From Erpetoichthys calabaricus (taxonomy: Eukaryota > Chordata > Cladistia > Polypteriformes > Polypteridae), in assembly GCF_900747795.2 (NCBI RefSeq), contig NC_041396.2, positions 84,946,913 to 85,010,912 on the forward strand: a stretch of DNA of 64,000 nt, written 5' to 3'. Positions 12,131 through 24,121 of this stretch are shown here, piece by piece. The notes beneath the pieces were generated by a model, which was given only the letters and a program-made list of their open reading frames with translations, did no database searches and was not told the DNA's origin. Made by a program: the position numbers and the translations under genes. The first letter of the stretch is position 1. Each line of letters opens with the position of its first letter.

Positions 12131-12682
12131 TAGGGATGCTCCATTCAGGTTTTTTTTTTTTTAAGGTCGATACCAATCATCAATTTCACATTAATCGATT
12201 AGCTGATTCTGATTTTTTTTCTTGATCTCTTCAGAAAAACAATTTACACTAATCTCCGGCATAACCAGACAAATAGAAGTTTTATGTCCTATATTAAAAA
12301 GTGTATTTTTATAATTAAACTATAGATCATTCATTTTTATTAACAAAATTAAATTTTGTAGGCTTATTGTTCAGTGACCATAAAATACCAAAATAAATAC
12401 AATTCCCTTAAAATACTTACTTTAACTAATAAAAAATATATACAAAATTATTTATCCATAATACATATGGCATAAAAGAAAATACAATACTTCTCATAAT
12501 TACAAGCTGTTATATTGTTTAGTTTTTTTCTGTACCTAATGTATCTGAAACAAGACTTAATTACACACAGTAGTGGTCACCATTTTTCTAACAACAAATG
12601 CATATATTTTCACATAATTATTTAATTGATATTGGCAATTAACGCTGTTTGAAATGTAAATATACATAAATTTATGTGTCTT

Positions 12683-12697
12683 AATCATTTTAAATCA
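12683..12697 (+). repeat. 15-bp target-site duplication, left copy
   Basis: AATCATTTTAAATCA immediately precedes the LINE copy. The identical 15 bases follow its ATGG tail at 13443-13457. This perfect duplication marks target-primed insertion and argues for a recent event. Confidence 0.95.
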
Positions 12698-13442
12698 GCC
12701 GAGTGTGAAGCGGCTGGGATGAGAATCAGCACCTCCAAATCCGAGACCATGGTCCTCAACCGGAAAAGGGTGGAGTGCCCTCTCAGGGTTGGTAGCGAGA
12801 TCCTGCCCCAAGTGGAGGAGTTCAAGTATCTCGGGGTCTTGTTCACGAGTGAGGGAAGAATGGAGCGTGAGATCGACAGGCGGATCGGTGCGGCATCCGC
12901 AGTAATGCGGGCGTTGCATCGGTCTGTCGTGGTGAAAAAGGAGCTGAGCCGCAAGGTGAAGCTCTCAATTTACCAGTCGATCTATGTTCCTACCCTCACC
13001 TATGGTCATGAGCTATGGGTAGTGACCGAAAGAACGAGATCGCGAATACAAGCGGCTGAAATGAGTTTCCTCCGCAGGGTGTCTGGGCTTTCCCTTAAAG
13101 ATAGGGTGAGAAGCTCAGTCATCCGGGAGGGGCTCAGAGTAGAGCCGCTGCTCCTCCGCATCGAGAGGAGTCAGATGAGGTGGCTCGGGCATCTGATCAG
13201 GATGCCTCCTGGACGCCTCCCTGGTGAGGTGTTCCAGGCACGTCCAACCGGGAGGAGGCCCCGGGGAAGACCCAGGACACACTGGAGGGACTATGTCTCT
13301 CGACTGGCCTGGGAACGCCTTGGGATTCTCCCGGAAGAGCTAGAAGAAGTGGCCGGGGAGAGGGAAGTCTGGGCATCTCTGCTCAAGCTGCTGCCCCCGC
13401 GACCCGACCTCGGATAAGCGGGAGACAATGGATGGATGGATG
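12698..13442 (+). mobile_element. 5'-truncated RTE-clade (Rex3-like) LINE, young copy
   Basis: An open frame runs from upstream flank into the element (12674-13417) and encodes about 240 residues of the C-terminal half of a non-LTR reverse transcriptase. The order is AAGMRISTSKSETMVL, EEFKYLGVLF (the palm/thumb region), the LTYGHELWVVTERTRSRIQ segment and the MRWLGHLIRM segment, ending GRRPRGRPRT and LLPPRPDLG-stop. A short (ATGG)n tail follows, typical of fish Rex3-type RTE elements. It is 5' truncated and bounded by a perfect 15-bp duplication. The protein differs from the copy at 34922 at only about five positions over the shared length, so both are recent insertions. Confidence 0.9.
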
Positions 13443-14089
13443 AATCATTTTAAATCATTAATTGCACCACAGCTTTTTGCTGTTAAAATTTACATTTACT
13501 ATATTTATACGGATGTGTTTTTTTTCTTCAGTGTATCAACTAGACATTCGTAATTCTTGAGGTGTAATTATAAAATATGGATTACCATTTTAATTATGTA
13601 ATACTTGTTTCTTACCAAAACTGTGACACACAGCAACAAATAATAAACGCAATACAACTCTAAAAAAAGAATGAAAGAAAAAGCCTATTGTTTACTAAGC
13701 ACAAATTTCAAATTCATCTTCATCATATCTTTTTCCAATTAAAAGTGTAAACTGTTGCATTTTAAACAAGCATGCTATCCAATCTCAAACAGCATCCGCT
13801 TTAATTTAAAGGACAAAATAAAGGTCTGAATACTTTCTTGGCTTTGAGGCAGCCTTTTGCTATTATGCATCCAAAATCAGGAATACTTTACTGATAGAAA
13901 GTTGCCATGTTAGTACTGTGAATAATTTTTTAAAAACTGCTACCCATTATTTAATATGGCTTTTTCGTAGCTACTTTTTAGTTGTATTTTCTAATAAGCT
14001 ATATGGGTGTAGAATTATATTCTTCAGAGATCTGTAATCTGTACTAATCTCTACTATTCTCCATGTTTTTTCAGGTTATTATGTGGTGG

Positions 14090-14560
14090 TGATCTGCGCC
14101 ACAACCACCTGATCAGGGCACGGCACCCTGTGTTAACAGATTGAAGGTGGGTGTCTCAGCTGTCCACAAGACCAATGTCGTCAAGTACTACCACGTTAAG
14201 CCTGAAAACAAAGAGGACTGTTTTATGAACATTTATATTAGGCAGAATGCCCAGTGGGTGCTGAGTGGTCTTTCTGGCCCTCAATCCACTGCAGATTTGA
14301 TTTTTCTCTCCAGCCTTACTGGAGTTTTTATTGCTTTGCGCCCTTCCTCACCATAACCTATCATCTACGGGGGAGGAGCGAAAGCTTTTGATTCATCAAA
14401 AATTTTGATCTCCAGTTTTCGACAGATCTTGACATTTTAGGGTTCCCCGATACCGAAAACACTGATACCTCAATGACGGGTGTATGTCTGTGTGTCACAG
14501 TTTTTTGAAGGCGGTCTAGAGCTAAAATGGCTGGACGGAAAACTTCCAAACTCAAAACTT
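14090..14560. repeat. Unidentified repeat-like interior sequence
   Basis: A less AT-rich block in the hAT-like element. It includes two short unrelated open stretches and a TGTATGTCTGTGTGTCAC stretch. Composition and sharp contrast with its surroundings suggest an interior of transposon origin, but I do not recognise the family. Confidence 0.35.
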
Positions 14561-14875
14561 AAGTGTGTTATGAGATTATGATGTGCTGATTATTATTTCA
14601 GCTAAATCATGCAAAAGAAAGAGGCACTCTTGAGGAACTCTCAAATACCATAATTCTGCAACTTACTATGAATTATTCTCATCAATTGCTATTGTAATGA
14701 CCTATTTTATGATCAGAAAGATCAGCATAAGAGAGGTAAATAATTACTGAAATGTTATAGAATAGTTTGGGTAGCTTTGTACTTCGGGTGCAAAGAGTAC
14801 TGATGCTCACGTCCGAATTTCTTTGTTTCTTCTGTCCTCCCAGCCATCTGACCTTACCTTATAACTTTCTTTTGT

Positions 14876-14932
14876 CATCTTGTAAAGCACTTTGAGCTAC
14901 ATGCCTGTATGAAAATGTGCTATATAAATAAA
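14876..14932 (+). repeat. L2/SINE-type 3' tail
   Basis: TGTAAAGCACTTTGAGCTAC followed by GAAAATGTGCTATATAAATA is the conserved 3' tail shared by L2-like LINEs and SINEs mobilised by them. The head of the element is not identifiable. Confidence 0.6.
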
Positions 14933-15260
14933 TTTTGTTTGTCTAGTTGCACAGGACGAGTTCTCAAATTACTTTTTTTTCAGTTTATTTTTCTACTTTC
15001 TTTAATGTAAAGGCTAATATACCAATCGCCTCTTGTTCACCAATAAACCAATCTTCCATTCGCTGGCCTTTGTTTACACTGCTGGAAGTTTGCTACAAAA
15101 TGCCATAATATATTGCATAAAGGAGCACTACAACTAAATTATTGTAAAGCTTAGAAAAACGGGCTGAAAATATCTGTTTTTGTAATCTGCCTTTTTACCA
15201 ATCATCAGTAAAGCCTTTTTTTTTTGTGAAAATCAGCCAATTTTGATTGGAGCATCCCTA

Positions 15261-18200
15261 ATTAGTATTTATTCTGTTGGAGCTGGCACAAAAAGTTTTT
15301 CTGGACACGACCATACTGGTGTACCGAATGGAATGGAATGCGGTCAACAAGAGTATGGCATCATTCCCAGCTCCAACATTCTATTTCCGAGGTAAATGGA
15401 ATGCAGCATGAGTACCACATAGCTTTGTAATAAAAGGTTACTTCAGAATTAATCCAATTTAAAATATGTAGTCAAACTTGAACAGAGAAGTTTGTTAGCA
15501 TAGGACTTCAAACATAAGTGATTTTCCATAATGGAATGGTATGAAAATCCTCCCAATGTGTTAATCAACTTCAGAAAAAGGTTGAGCAGACTACTTAGAC
15601 AAAGGGAAATCCCTGTGACAATTTCTGAGGAGAAAAAAAGCATTAGTAACTTAGGAAAAAATACCCATCTTTGAATTCAATTATTTTAAAATGTACCTAT
15701 TTGTTTAAGCAAAAGGTATATGGTAAATCCTTTTCTATGCTGCTTATTTTATGTATCTATTGTCTTCATCCTGATCATGGCAGGCCAATGATTCTTGAAT
15801 TTACTATATTTCCGAGTTGCTTGGAATACAGTATCCTCAGATTTCAATAATTATGTTAAACTAAACAATACACTAGCAAAATACTTTTAGCTTCAAGTGT
15901 ATGGTATAAAATAAAAACACACAGAATGGGAAAACCTGGCAAAAAAAGAGTGTTAGCCACGAAGAAATTCAGGTCAGGATCCAGAATATGACAGGTACGA
16001 GTGTGGCATCATAAAACATTTTATGACTTTTATAAATCTTTTATGATTTTTAATAAAATTAATGGATAATACTTTAGATTCACACATGTAAGCAGAAAGT
16101 GTGTTTAATAATGTGTATTTTTAATTAATCCTATGCTTTCTAACATGCTAATTTTACATAAATTAGTTACTTTTCCTTTGATTTCCAAGAATTCCTGTAC
16201 TTAAACAACCTTTCAACTGGTTATGCAAGTTCCAGCATTTCACAATTCTCTATCACATGAGGCTTAGTTAGCTAACACCATGCTGAACTGTGAACGGACT
16301 ACAAAAAAGCAATTGTGGTTAGTAAACACTAACAAAGGTTCTTCTTAACATCAGGTATTTTTCAAATTTGTCTGGGTGTTCAATTTATATCGTGCAAATC
16401 AGAAAACAGAAAATGGAAATTATACCAAAAATGTTGTTGTCTATACTGTACAATTTAAGCAAAGGCTACTCTATAAAGTAAAAAATGAAATACCAAAGCA
16501 GTGTTATTTAAGGTGTAAAAGGACAGCACATTAACAAACTATAATTAAAAACAACCCACAAATTGTCCACCACACACATCTTTCTCCTACAATCACTAAC
16601 ATGCAGAATGTACAGAACGGCATGACTAAGTAAACTGGTGTTTTATTGCTTTTAGAAAAATATATAGATGCAGGATATCAACATAAAAATGCATGGAGTG
16701 GGAGGAAATAAATAAAAGCAGACAAGGAAGATTAATAAGCTCTTCTGTTCAATGCCCAGTAAATTCGGGACTTCAATTTAAGGTATAACTCTGAAATGTG
16801 AGAAAGCACATGTTATGGAAGAGGTCAGTTCACTTCACAGTGTGGATCAACACCAACAAGTGTGTTTACAAATACACACAAAATAAGGTGAGTAGCCCAG
16901 TTAAGACATAAACCTGGTTTCTTAAAAAAACTTGTTTACATATGCAAGTCCACTTATGGAGTTCTCTTTTGGCAAAACACGAAAGACCAATTATCACCAA
17001 CGGCTGCCATGAACCCAAAAACAACTATGGAGCCTATGTCTCCAAAATTTGTCCTACTGACTTTAGCACTGTATGTTCAGATCATCAAAATAAATTTAGC
17101 AATTTCTGAAATATTATTTCAACCAGGAGAAGGAATACTGTATGCAATCACTTCAGCATTTGCTTCAGGAAATTTATCTTTGTGGATGCTCCCGCCATTT
17201 TCAACCCGTGGCTGCTGGATGCATGTGCAAGGCAAACACAGGTGCACGATAAACTGATTGTGATGGACATGTGCAGACTATAAAATCCTTAACTGCAACC
17301 CAGTTAAAGGTTTACGTGACCAAATAACCAGATTACTAGGGGAGAAATCTACATGTGTTAATCCAGTTTCTCTAACTAGAGTAAGGGTACACAAGGCACT
17401 TTTAAAAAAGGGGTTTCTGTGAATAAACCATGTTATTAAAGCACATGTAAATGCCCACAGTGTCAAATTAACAACAGGATAGGAGCAGACCAAACACATA
17501 AAACTTCACACAGAGAATTTAACTACTGCATATAACCAAATACTTCTTTACAGCTAAGTGCACACTTTTAATACACTTCATCAATAAATTAATAGTCGAA
17601 CATTACACACACTTGCATACAACATAACAGCACTGTGGGTTAAAATTTCCAAATTCAAGTTAATTGTATGGATTATTCACTTTATTTAAGACTATAAACC
17701 AAACAATGGTTAACTGTTAACATTACTAGCCAAAAGATCATTGATCATTGTCCATGTGGAATGTGTATATTATTCATATGTCAGCATGGCTTTTCCCCAA
17801 CATTGTGCTGATTAAATTGAATGTTTATTCGAAATTACCCTGTCTCTGTGTGTGTTTTAGTGGATCCTGCAATGGACAAGCATCCTGTTTCCTGGATTGC
17901 CTGCAAATACTGCCGAGATAGGGTCTGGCCCTACATGATCCTGGACTGGACTAAAGCAGGAATGAAAACTTTACAGCATGTTATAAGAATTATATCCTAA
18001 ATAACAGTTCATCTTTCTATGGAATTTTAATTTTTCTTGTGAGTACACAGTGGAAATACAGCATATAAACAATTTTAAACATATCTAGTATTCTAATTTA
18101 TTGTGTGCACCACACATTAATGTTAGATGAGGCAGATTCCCATAAACAGAGACCAGACAAACTGCTACACATAACTGAGGATTAAGTTACAAGTATAATC

Positions 18201-20827
18201 TACTATGTATCTCCCAGTCATTTCAGCAAAACTATGTTACCCATCAACTACCATTAATTCTCATACTTGGTCCTAAACACCCATTTCAGTGTTCATATTG
18301 CACTTTCCCAACAATAAGCACTTAGTCAATCTTATTTTAAATACATTGTGCCTTGGGAATATTTGATAGAAACTGTCTAGATAAGAATGTTTCATAGCAG
18401 TATATGGTGCACGGTGAGTAACCACAAGCAGATAAAACCATTTCTTGAAGCACAAGACAAAAACATGCAAGCAGGTATAACCATTAGATTCAATGTCACA
18501 TGGAATATTAACATTTACGATTTAATTGCATTACATGTGCATTTCAATTGTATAGGCATGTTACTAAGAAAGGACTTGAAAGAAAAAAATGTTCAGAGAA
18601 GTTACAGGAAAATATAGATATTCACATATAAATAATGCTTCTACTGCAATAAACACCAACAACTACACAGTGAGCCTAAATAAAACCTCACCTGAGGTGA
18701 CAGATGCTCAGATATCCTTGGAAACATTTTGGTTTTTCCTTAGTTATTTAATTCTCTAGAGCTCTGAAGTGTTCATGTTATACATATAAGGTACACTGCA
18801 ATATGTCTTGAGAAGTTTAAACAGGCACCACTTCCATATCATAAAGCCACACTCCTCGTCATTTTTATTATAAGCAATTCAAATAAACTACATTCTTTGC
18901 TTTACAAGCACTTTGCAGGGGGCAGTCACCTCATCACCGCTGTAAATCTCCACAAGGTATTCTTCCAAGTTAACAACAGATCTCAACATGTGCAAATGAG
19001 TCTAGGAAGCATTTCCACATTTTATCTCTAGCCCCTAATCAAAACTGTAATTTTTTATACAGCATTCATCGTTATTCCAGTTCCATCACAACCTCTTGCT
19101 TAATTCTCTTGCCGATGCTGACAAGTGTTAAGCTCAATTTAATCTTAAGAGCAGCATATTTTGCTAGAAAGGTGAAACACAAGACATTAATAGGAAGTAT
19201 AAAAGGGTGAAAAACGTAAGATTATTATTACGTCCTGAACTGTAACACTCATATTAATGCAGTTTTACATTATCCATTTTATTTATTTATTTTTATAAAT
19301 AATTACAAGGCATTTAATATACACATGTTTATTTTCTCTTAGTGCAAGTTTATGACAGCATAAGCAAAAATGGTGAAGAGTTGTTGGCATTTTTTAGGTT
19401 TAAGCACTATGCGAATTCACTAAACTCAAAATACGCTGAAATTCCTCCTGTATTAATAAAATTCATTTTTTTAAAATAAGTTACATAGAATTAATTACGA
19501 TTATGTTTTAGGCTTGTATGTCCATTGCACATTGAAAATGCTTCCAAAAAAACTAATTGTCATTTTTTTTTTTACTTGAAATTTTATTTGGTCAACCTAA
19601 TACAAATAAAATGTCAAAACAAATATACTGCATAATGGCAAGAATAATCAATTTCAACAACCTAGAAGCATTGTAAAATGAACTCGCCTAACTTTTATTT
19701 AAACTGTAATACCAATAATTCAACAAATTCTCCTCGTATCTCCCAGTGTGTGCAAATAAAGGGTTTTCATAATAAATAAAAGCCTCACTGAGACTACTGC
19801 ATATGTAAACAGCACAGAAAAACTACATTTCATAGCTCAAATAATGCCAATAAGTAATTTGACAAATACTGCCTGAAGGGTTTGTGATTTTATAACTAAC
19901 ATTTAAATGTTTATATCAAAAGCAAAATATAAAAATAATTTAATTCCAATTGCATATATAAATAAAAAAATGAAATTTTCTATTTATGTTTATTATACCT
20001 ATATATCTTTTGGGATTTCAGTATAAACATAAGTTGTTCCCCAAATTATATATTTTACCAAGAGTAAGCCAATAAGAAATATATAGATTTATCAAAAACA
20101 ATCTAAGATCATATTTGAAATAAACCAATCCTTAAAAACTATAAGCTCTCAGCTGCCACAAAGCAGAAATCAAAAGCGTTCACTCTGACTCTTAAGTGCT
20201 CTTGAATCACCATATTGATTGTGCTGTAAGTTGGAATGGGACTAAATGAAAAATTTAGTATTTATGACCCACGTGAATGTGTACAAAGGAATAAAGTAAA
20301 GTCCACATAGAGAAACACAGACTATGTACTTTCAAACTAGTGTTTTAAATGTTGAAAAACCTCATGAAATATCCACCCTGTTTTGCATGCTACATTATTT
20401 AGTGGTCAACAACTCAGAAGGAAAAAAAAAAAAAAAAAAAAATCACTAATATATGAAAACTGCCTAAACAGGAAACAAATTCGACTTTCAGAGGAGGACA
20501 ACAAAAAAAGCAATAAAATATTTCAAATTAAATAAGACATTTAATAGCTTTGATCATTTCATTTTACAGTTAAATTTTAGACATAAATATTCTCACACTT
20601 AACTGAATTACAGTTTAAAGTTAGTGGAAGTTCAACTAACATTAGACAAAATACTACAAAAATTAATGGTTATAAAAGCCTTTAAATTAAAAGGAATAGT
20701 CCACTCAAAAAGTATATTTTATGTATTACTTACCCCAAGTAGTTTGTAGTGGGAGCCAAGAATAATTTTAACCTCATGTTTCATGGAGAAAAGACACATT
20801 TTCTGATACAATGGGACCAAATGGAGA
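15261..20827. other. Long AT-rich intron stretch, mostly unassigned
   Basis: No coding exon, RNA gene or complete transposon was recognised. Contents are unique AT-rich sequence, a SINE 3' fragment at 17837-17966 and A-runs such as 20420-20441. Short open stretches here (for example 17009-17257) lack family resemblance and look random. Confidence 0.5.
17837..17966 (+). repeat. SINE 3' half
   Basis: Follows the downstream half of the common tRNA-derived fish SINE (GATCCTGCAATGGACAAGC, then CTGCCGAGATAGGGTCTGGC, then GGACTGGACTAAAGCAGG). The tRNA-like head is missing. Moderately diverged. Confidence 0.55.
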
Positions 20828-21841
20828 CTAGTGTTGATCAGTGAATTTCACCAAAGCGTTATTTGCAGAAAATTTGCTGCATTTGCCCTTGTTCGTCAAA
20901 TTATTTACTGATAATCTGGCCGGTTTCGGAGAACTTTTTTCCCCCGGCGCCCCATAATGCTAAGTAAGGCCAATGCAACATCCCCCGGAGCTGCAACAGC
21001 CAAAATTGGATGGGACCACCCTCCCCCCCCCCGGCAGAACAGATAAGTAAATAATGCAGGTTCTCAAAATTTTATTTTTATGAAACATATACAGCATTAA
21101 TAACAAATTACATTATCTCTGCTTGTTGCCAAATGTGCAGGTCGATCTTCAAGATCCACTTCAGCATAACAGAAGGAGGTGCATGCCCTATGCATGCATT
21201 ATTAGCCACATGGAGATAAAAAACAAACCTTGAAGGAGCCTGATGAGCCCAAAACACAGGAGACTCTATGAAATAATAAAAATAACAAAAAATTTATTAC
21301 TATTTACAAGATGTTTCTATCTTTTTGATTTTTGATAGAAGAGAAAGTGCAAAGCATCAGCACAGACAGTTTGGATAGCCTTCAGCGCAACTTCAAAAGA
21401 TAGAACATGCCTGAGTGCAGCTTCAATCATGACTTTTGACTACAATTTTAGCATTTCCACTTTGTTTTGACGAAATGCAGAGGTTGGCACTGCTGCCGCA
21501 CAGCTCAGGTCACCTTTTTGGCCACATTGATCAGTCCAGTATAGTTGGCAGATGTCTCCCTAGCATTCAGGGACAATTTAAAATGATTGCACTATTATAC
21601 AGTATCTCACAAAAGTGAGTACACCCCTCACTTTTTTGTAAATATTTTTATTATATCTTTTCAAGGGACAACACTGAAGATATGACACTTTGATACAATG
21701 TAGTCAGTGTACAGCTTGTATAACAGTATAAATTTGCTGTCCCCTCAAAATAACTCAACACATAGCCATTAATGTCTAAACCGCTGACAACAAAAGTGAG
21801 TACACCCCTAAGTGAAAAATGTCCAAATTGTGCCCAAAGTG

Positions 21842-22560
21842 TCAATATTTTGTGTGGCCACCATTATTTTCCAGCACTGCCTTAACTCTCTTGGGCATGG
21901 AGTTCACTAGAGCCTCACAGGTTGCCACTGGAATCCTCTTCCACTCCTCCATGACGATATCACGGAGCTGGTGGATGTTAGAGATCTTGCGCTCCTCCAC
22001 CTTCCATTTGAGGATGCCCCACAGATGCTCAATAGGGTTTAGGTTCGGAGACATGCTTGGCCAGTCCAGCACCTTTACCCTCAGTTTCTTTAGCAAGGCA
22101 GTGGTCATCTAGGAGGTGTGTTTGGGGTTGTTATCATGTTGGAATACTGCCCTGCGGCTCAGTTTCTGAAGGGAGGGGATCATGCTCTGCTTCAGTATGT
22201 CACAGTACATGTTGGCATTCATGATTCCCTCAATGAACTGTAGCTCCCCAGTGCCGGCAGCACTCATGCAGCCCCAAACCATGACACTCCCACCACCATG
22301 CTTGACTGTAGGCAAGACACACTTGTCTTTGTACTCCTCACCTGGTTGCCGCTACACACGCTTGACACCATCTGAACTAAATAAGTTTATTTTGGTCTCA
22401 GCAAACTGTTTGCGGGCTTTCTTGTGCATCATCTTTAGAAGAGGCTTCCTTCTGGGACGACAGCCATGCAGACCAATTTGATGCAGTGTGCACTGACAGG
22501 CTGACAACCCCAAACCCCCCTTCAACCTCTGCAGCAATGCTGGCAGCACTCATACATCTA
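21842..22560 (-). pseudogene. Tc1 transposase catalytic half, broken
   Basis: Three overlapping minus-strand pieces carry the second Asp (QHDNNPKHT) and the Glu of the DDE triad (NPIEHLWG), followed by a C-terminus ending NNGGHTKY. The catalytic core acts in cut-and-paste transposition at TA sites. Frame changes near 22110 and 22320, plus the L1 insertion upstream, mean no whole enzyme can be made. The matching N-terminal DNA-binding part is at about 23430-23605. Confidence 0.85.
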
Positions 22561-22614
22561 TTTTCAAAAGACAACCTCTGGATATGGCGCTGAGCACGTG
22601 CACTCAACTTCTTT

Positions 22615-23410
22615 TTTATTAATTTTATTGTAATCATACTGTATATATAGATCATTTTTACAAAAAATAGGACTGAAAACAAATCAAACCCCACCCCTGA
22701 GAAGGACAGCATGGCCAAAGGAGTAAAACTTAAGGCTTGTAAACATGCCTAAATTATTGAGTTTAATAGGGCAAAAAAAGATAAATGGAGAAGGAAAAGA
22801 AATGCGGAAATAATTATCTCTTCTTATTCTAAAATATTACTGATTAGATCCTGCCAGATTTTGAAAACATTCTGTACAGATCCCCTAACTGAGAATTTGA
22901 TTTTTTCCAATTTCAAATAATATAAAACATCAGTTTCCCACTGACTTTTTAGAGGAGAGTTAGGATTCTTCCAATTTAACAAGATCAGTCTGCGTGCCAA
23001 AAGTGTAGTGAATGCAATCACAGTTTGCTTGTCCTTATCAATTTCAAATCAATCTGGAAGAACACCAAACACAGCTATTAATGGGTTAGGAGGGATTGTG
23101 ACACCAAGGCTGTCTGAAAGGCACTTAAAAATTTTGGTCCAAAATGTTGTTAATTTGGTGCATGCTCAAAACATGTGACCCAGTGAGGCAAGAGCTTGGT
23201 TGCAGCGTTCGCATGTTGGATCTTGCCCTGGGAACATTTTGGACAGTTTTAAGCGAGACAGATGAGCTCGATATATAATTTTTTAGTTGAAATATTTCTG
23301 TGCTTTGCGCATATGGAACTCGAGTGAATTATCTGCATTGCTACCTTCCATTCCTTTTCTGATATATTAATTAAGAGATCTTTTTCCCATTGTCCTATTG
23401 GATCTTTGAA
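22615..23410 (-). mobile_element. L1-clade LINE 3' fragment inside the Tc1 element
   Basis: Minus-strand translation matches the C-terminal region of fish L1 ORF2. It shows DPIGQWEKDL, then a segment with CERCNQALASLGHMF near 23170-23225, then LLARRLILLNWKN...WETDVLYYLKLEKIKFSVRGS (22850-23020). The left edge is A-rich when read in the element's orientation, consistent with a poly(A) tail. The junctions interrupt Tc1 sequence between CACTCAACTT and CTTTGGTCGACC, with only about 5 bases (TCTTT) possibly duplicated. It is 5' truncated. Confidence 0.85.
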
Positions 23411-24121
23411 ACATCTTTGGTCGACCATGGCGAGGCCTGTTCTGAATGGAACCTGTCCTGTTAAACCACTGTATGGTCTTGGGCACCGTGCCATAGCTCA
23501 GTTTCTGGGTGTTGGCAATCTTTTTATAGTCTAGGCCATCTTTATATAGAGGAAACATTCTTTTTTTCAGATCCTCAGAGAGTTCTTTGCCATGGGTTGC
23601 CATGTTGAACTTCCAGTAATTAGTATGAGAAAGTGTGAAAGTGAGAACACCAAATTTAATACACCTGCTCCCCATTCACACCTGAGACCTTGTAACACTA
23701 ACGGGTCACATGACACTGGGGAGGGAAAATGGCTTATTGGGCACAATTTGGACATTTTTCACTTAGGGGTGTACTCACTTTTGTTGTCAGCGGTTTAGAC
23801 ATTAATGGCTGTGTGTTCAGTTATTTTGAGGGGACAGCAAATTTACACTGTTATACAAGCTGTACACTGACTACTTTACATTGTATCAAAGTGTCATTTC
23901 TTCAGTGTTGTCCCATGAAAAGATATAATAAAATATTCACAAAAATGTGAGGGGTGTACTCACTTTTGTGAGATACTGTAATTCAGTCAAATCTAGTACA
24001 GTTAGTCCTTCCCCATTGAGTTCAATGCATTTTGCAGAGTTCAGTGAAATTTGCAAACACTTCCATGATTTCTCCAAATTCAAGGCGAAGCAAACACCGT
24101 GAAGTTCACTCATCACTAATG

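Larger units (their letters stand above)
12131..15260. mobile_element. hAT-like element carrying a later LINE insertion
   Basis: The left terminus TAGGGATGCTCCATTCAGG and the right terminus, read inverted (TAGGGATGCTCCAATCA), form a terminal inverted repeat of the TAGGGATGC class found in fish hAT elements. Subterminal parts are also related (GATTAGCTGATTCTGATT against TTGGCTGATTTT). The interior includes the LINE at 12698-13442, an L2/SINE-type tail at 14876-14932 and uncharacterised repeat-like sequence at 14090-14560. No hAT transposase frame is left. An 8-bp duplication could not be demonstrated. Confidence 0.6.
21600..23978 (-). mobile_element. Tc1-like transposon interrupted by an L1 fragment
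   Basis: TA-flanked, beginning CAGTATCTCACAAAAGTGAG and ending with its inverse CACTTTTGTGAGATACTG. Inverted repeats run about 230 bases and each contains the GTGAGTACACCCCT motif twice, the IR/DR arrangement of fish Tc1 elements. The minus strand encodes transposase pieces: an N-terminal paired-like domain (23450-23600, MATHGKELSEDLKKRMFPLY) and the central and C-terminal catalytic half (21842-22560), including KHGGGSVMVWGC, QHDNNPKHTS and NPIEHLWG. An L1 piece of about 800 bases sits between them (22615-23410). The transposase also has frameshifts, so the element is inactive. Confidence 0.9.
20828..24121. mobile_element. Probable DNA transposon, outermost of a three-level nest
   Basis: The left end (TAGTGTTGATCAGTGAATTT) and the inverted right end (TAGTGATGAGTGAACTTCAC) are similar over about 40 bases and continue with related TTTGC/CGCC-rich sequence. 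This suggests a decayed TIR element now 3.3 kb long because a Tc1 transposon (21600-23978) landed in it. The family is uncertain; hAT is possible, but the flanks show no convincing 8-bp duplication. No transposase of its own is visible. Confidence 0.4.

Noticed and set aside
17009-17257. 82-codon open stretch in the ILRUN intron
   Set aside because: No family resemblance, no splice context or repeat-element motifs; probably a chance frame in AT-rich DNA.
20420-20441. Poly(A) as tail of a processed gene copy
   Set aside because: No coding resemblance upstream on either strand and no flanking duplication.
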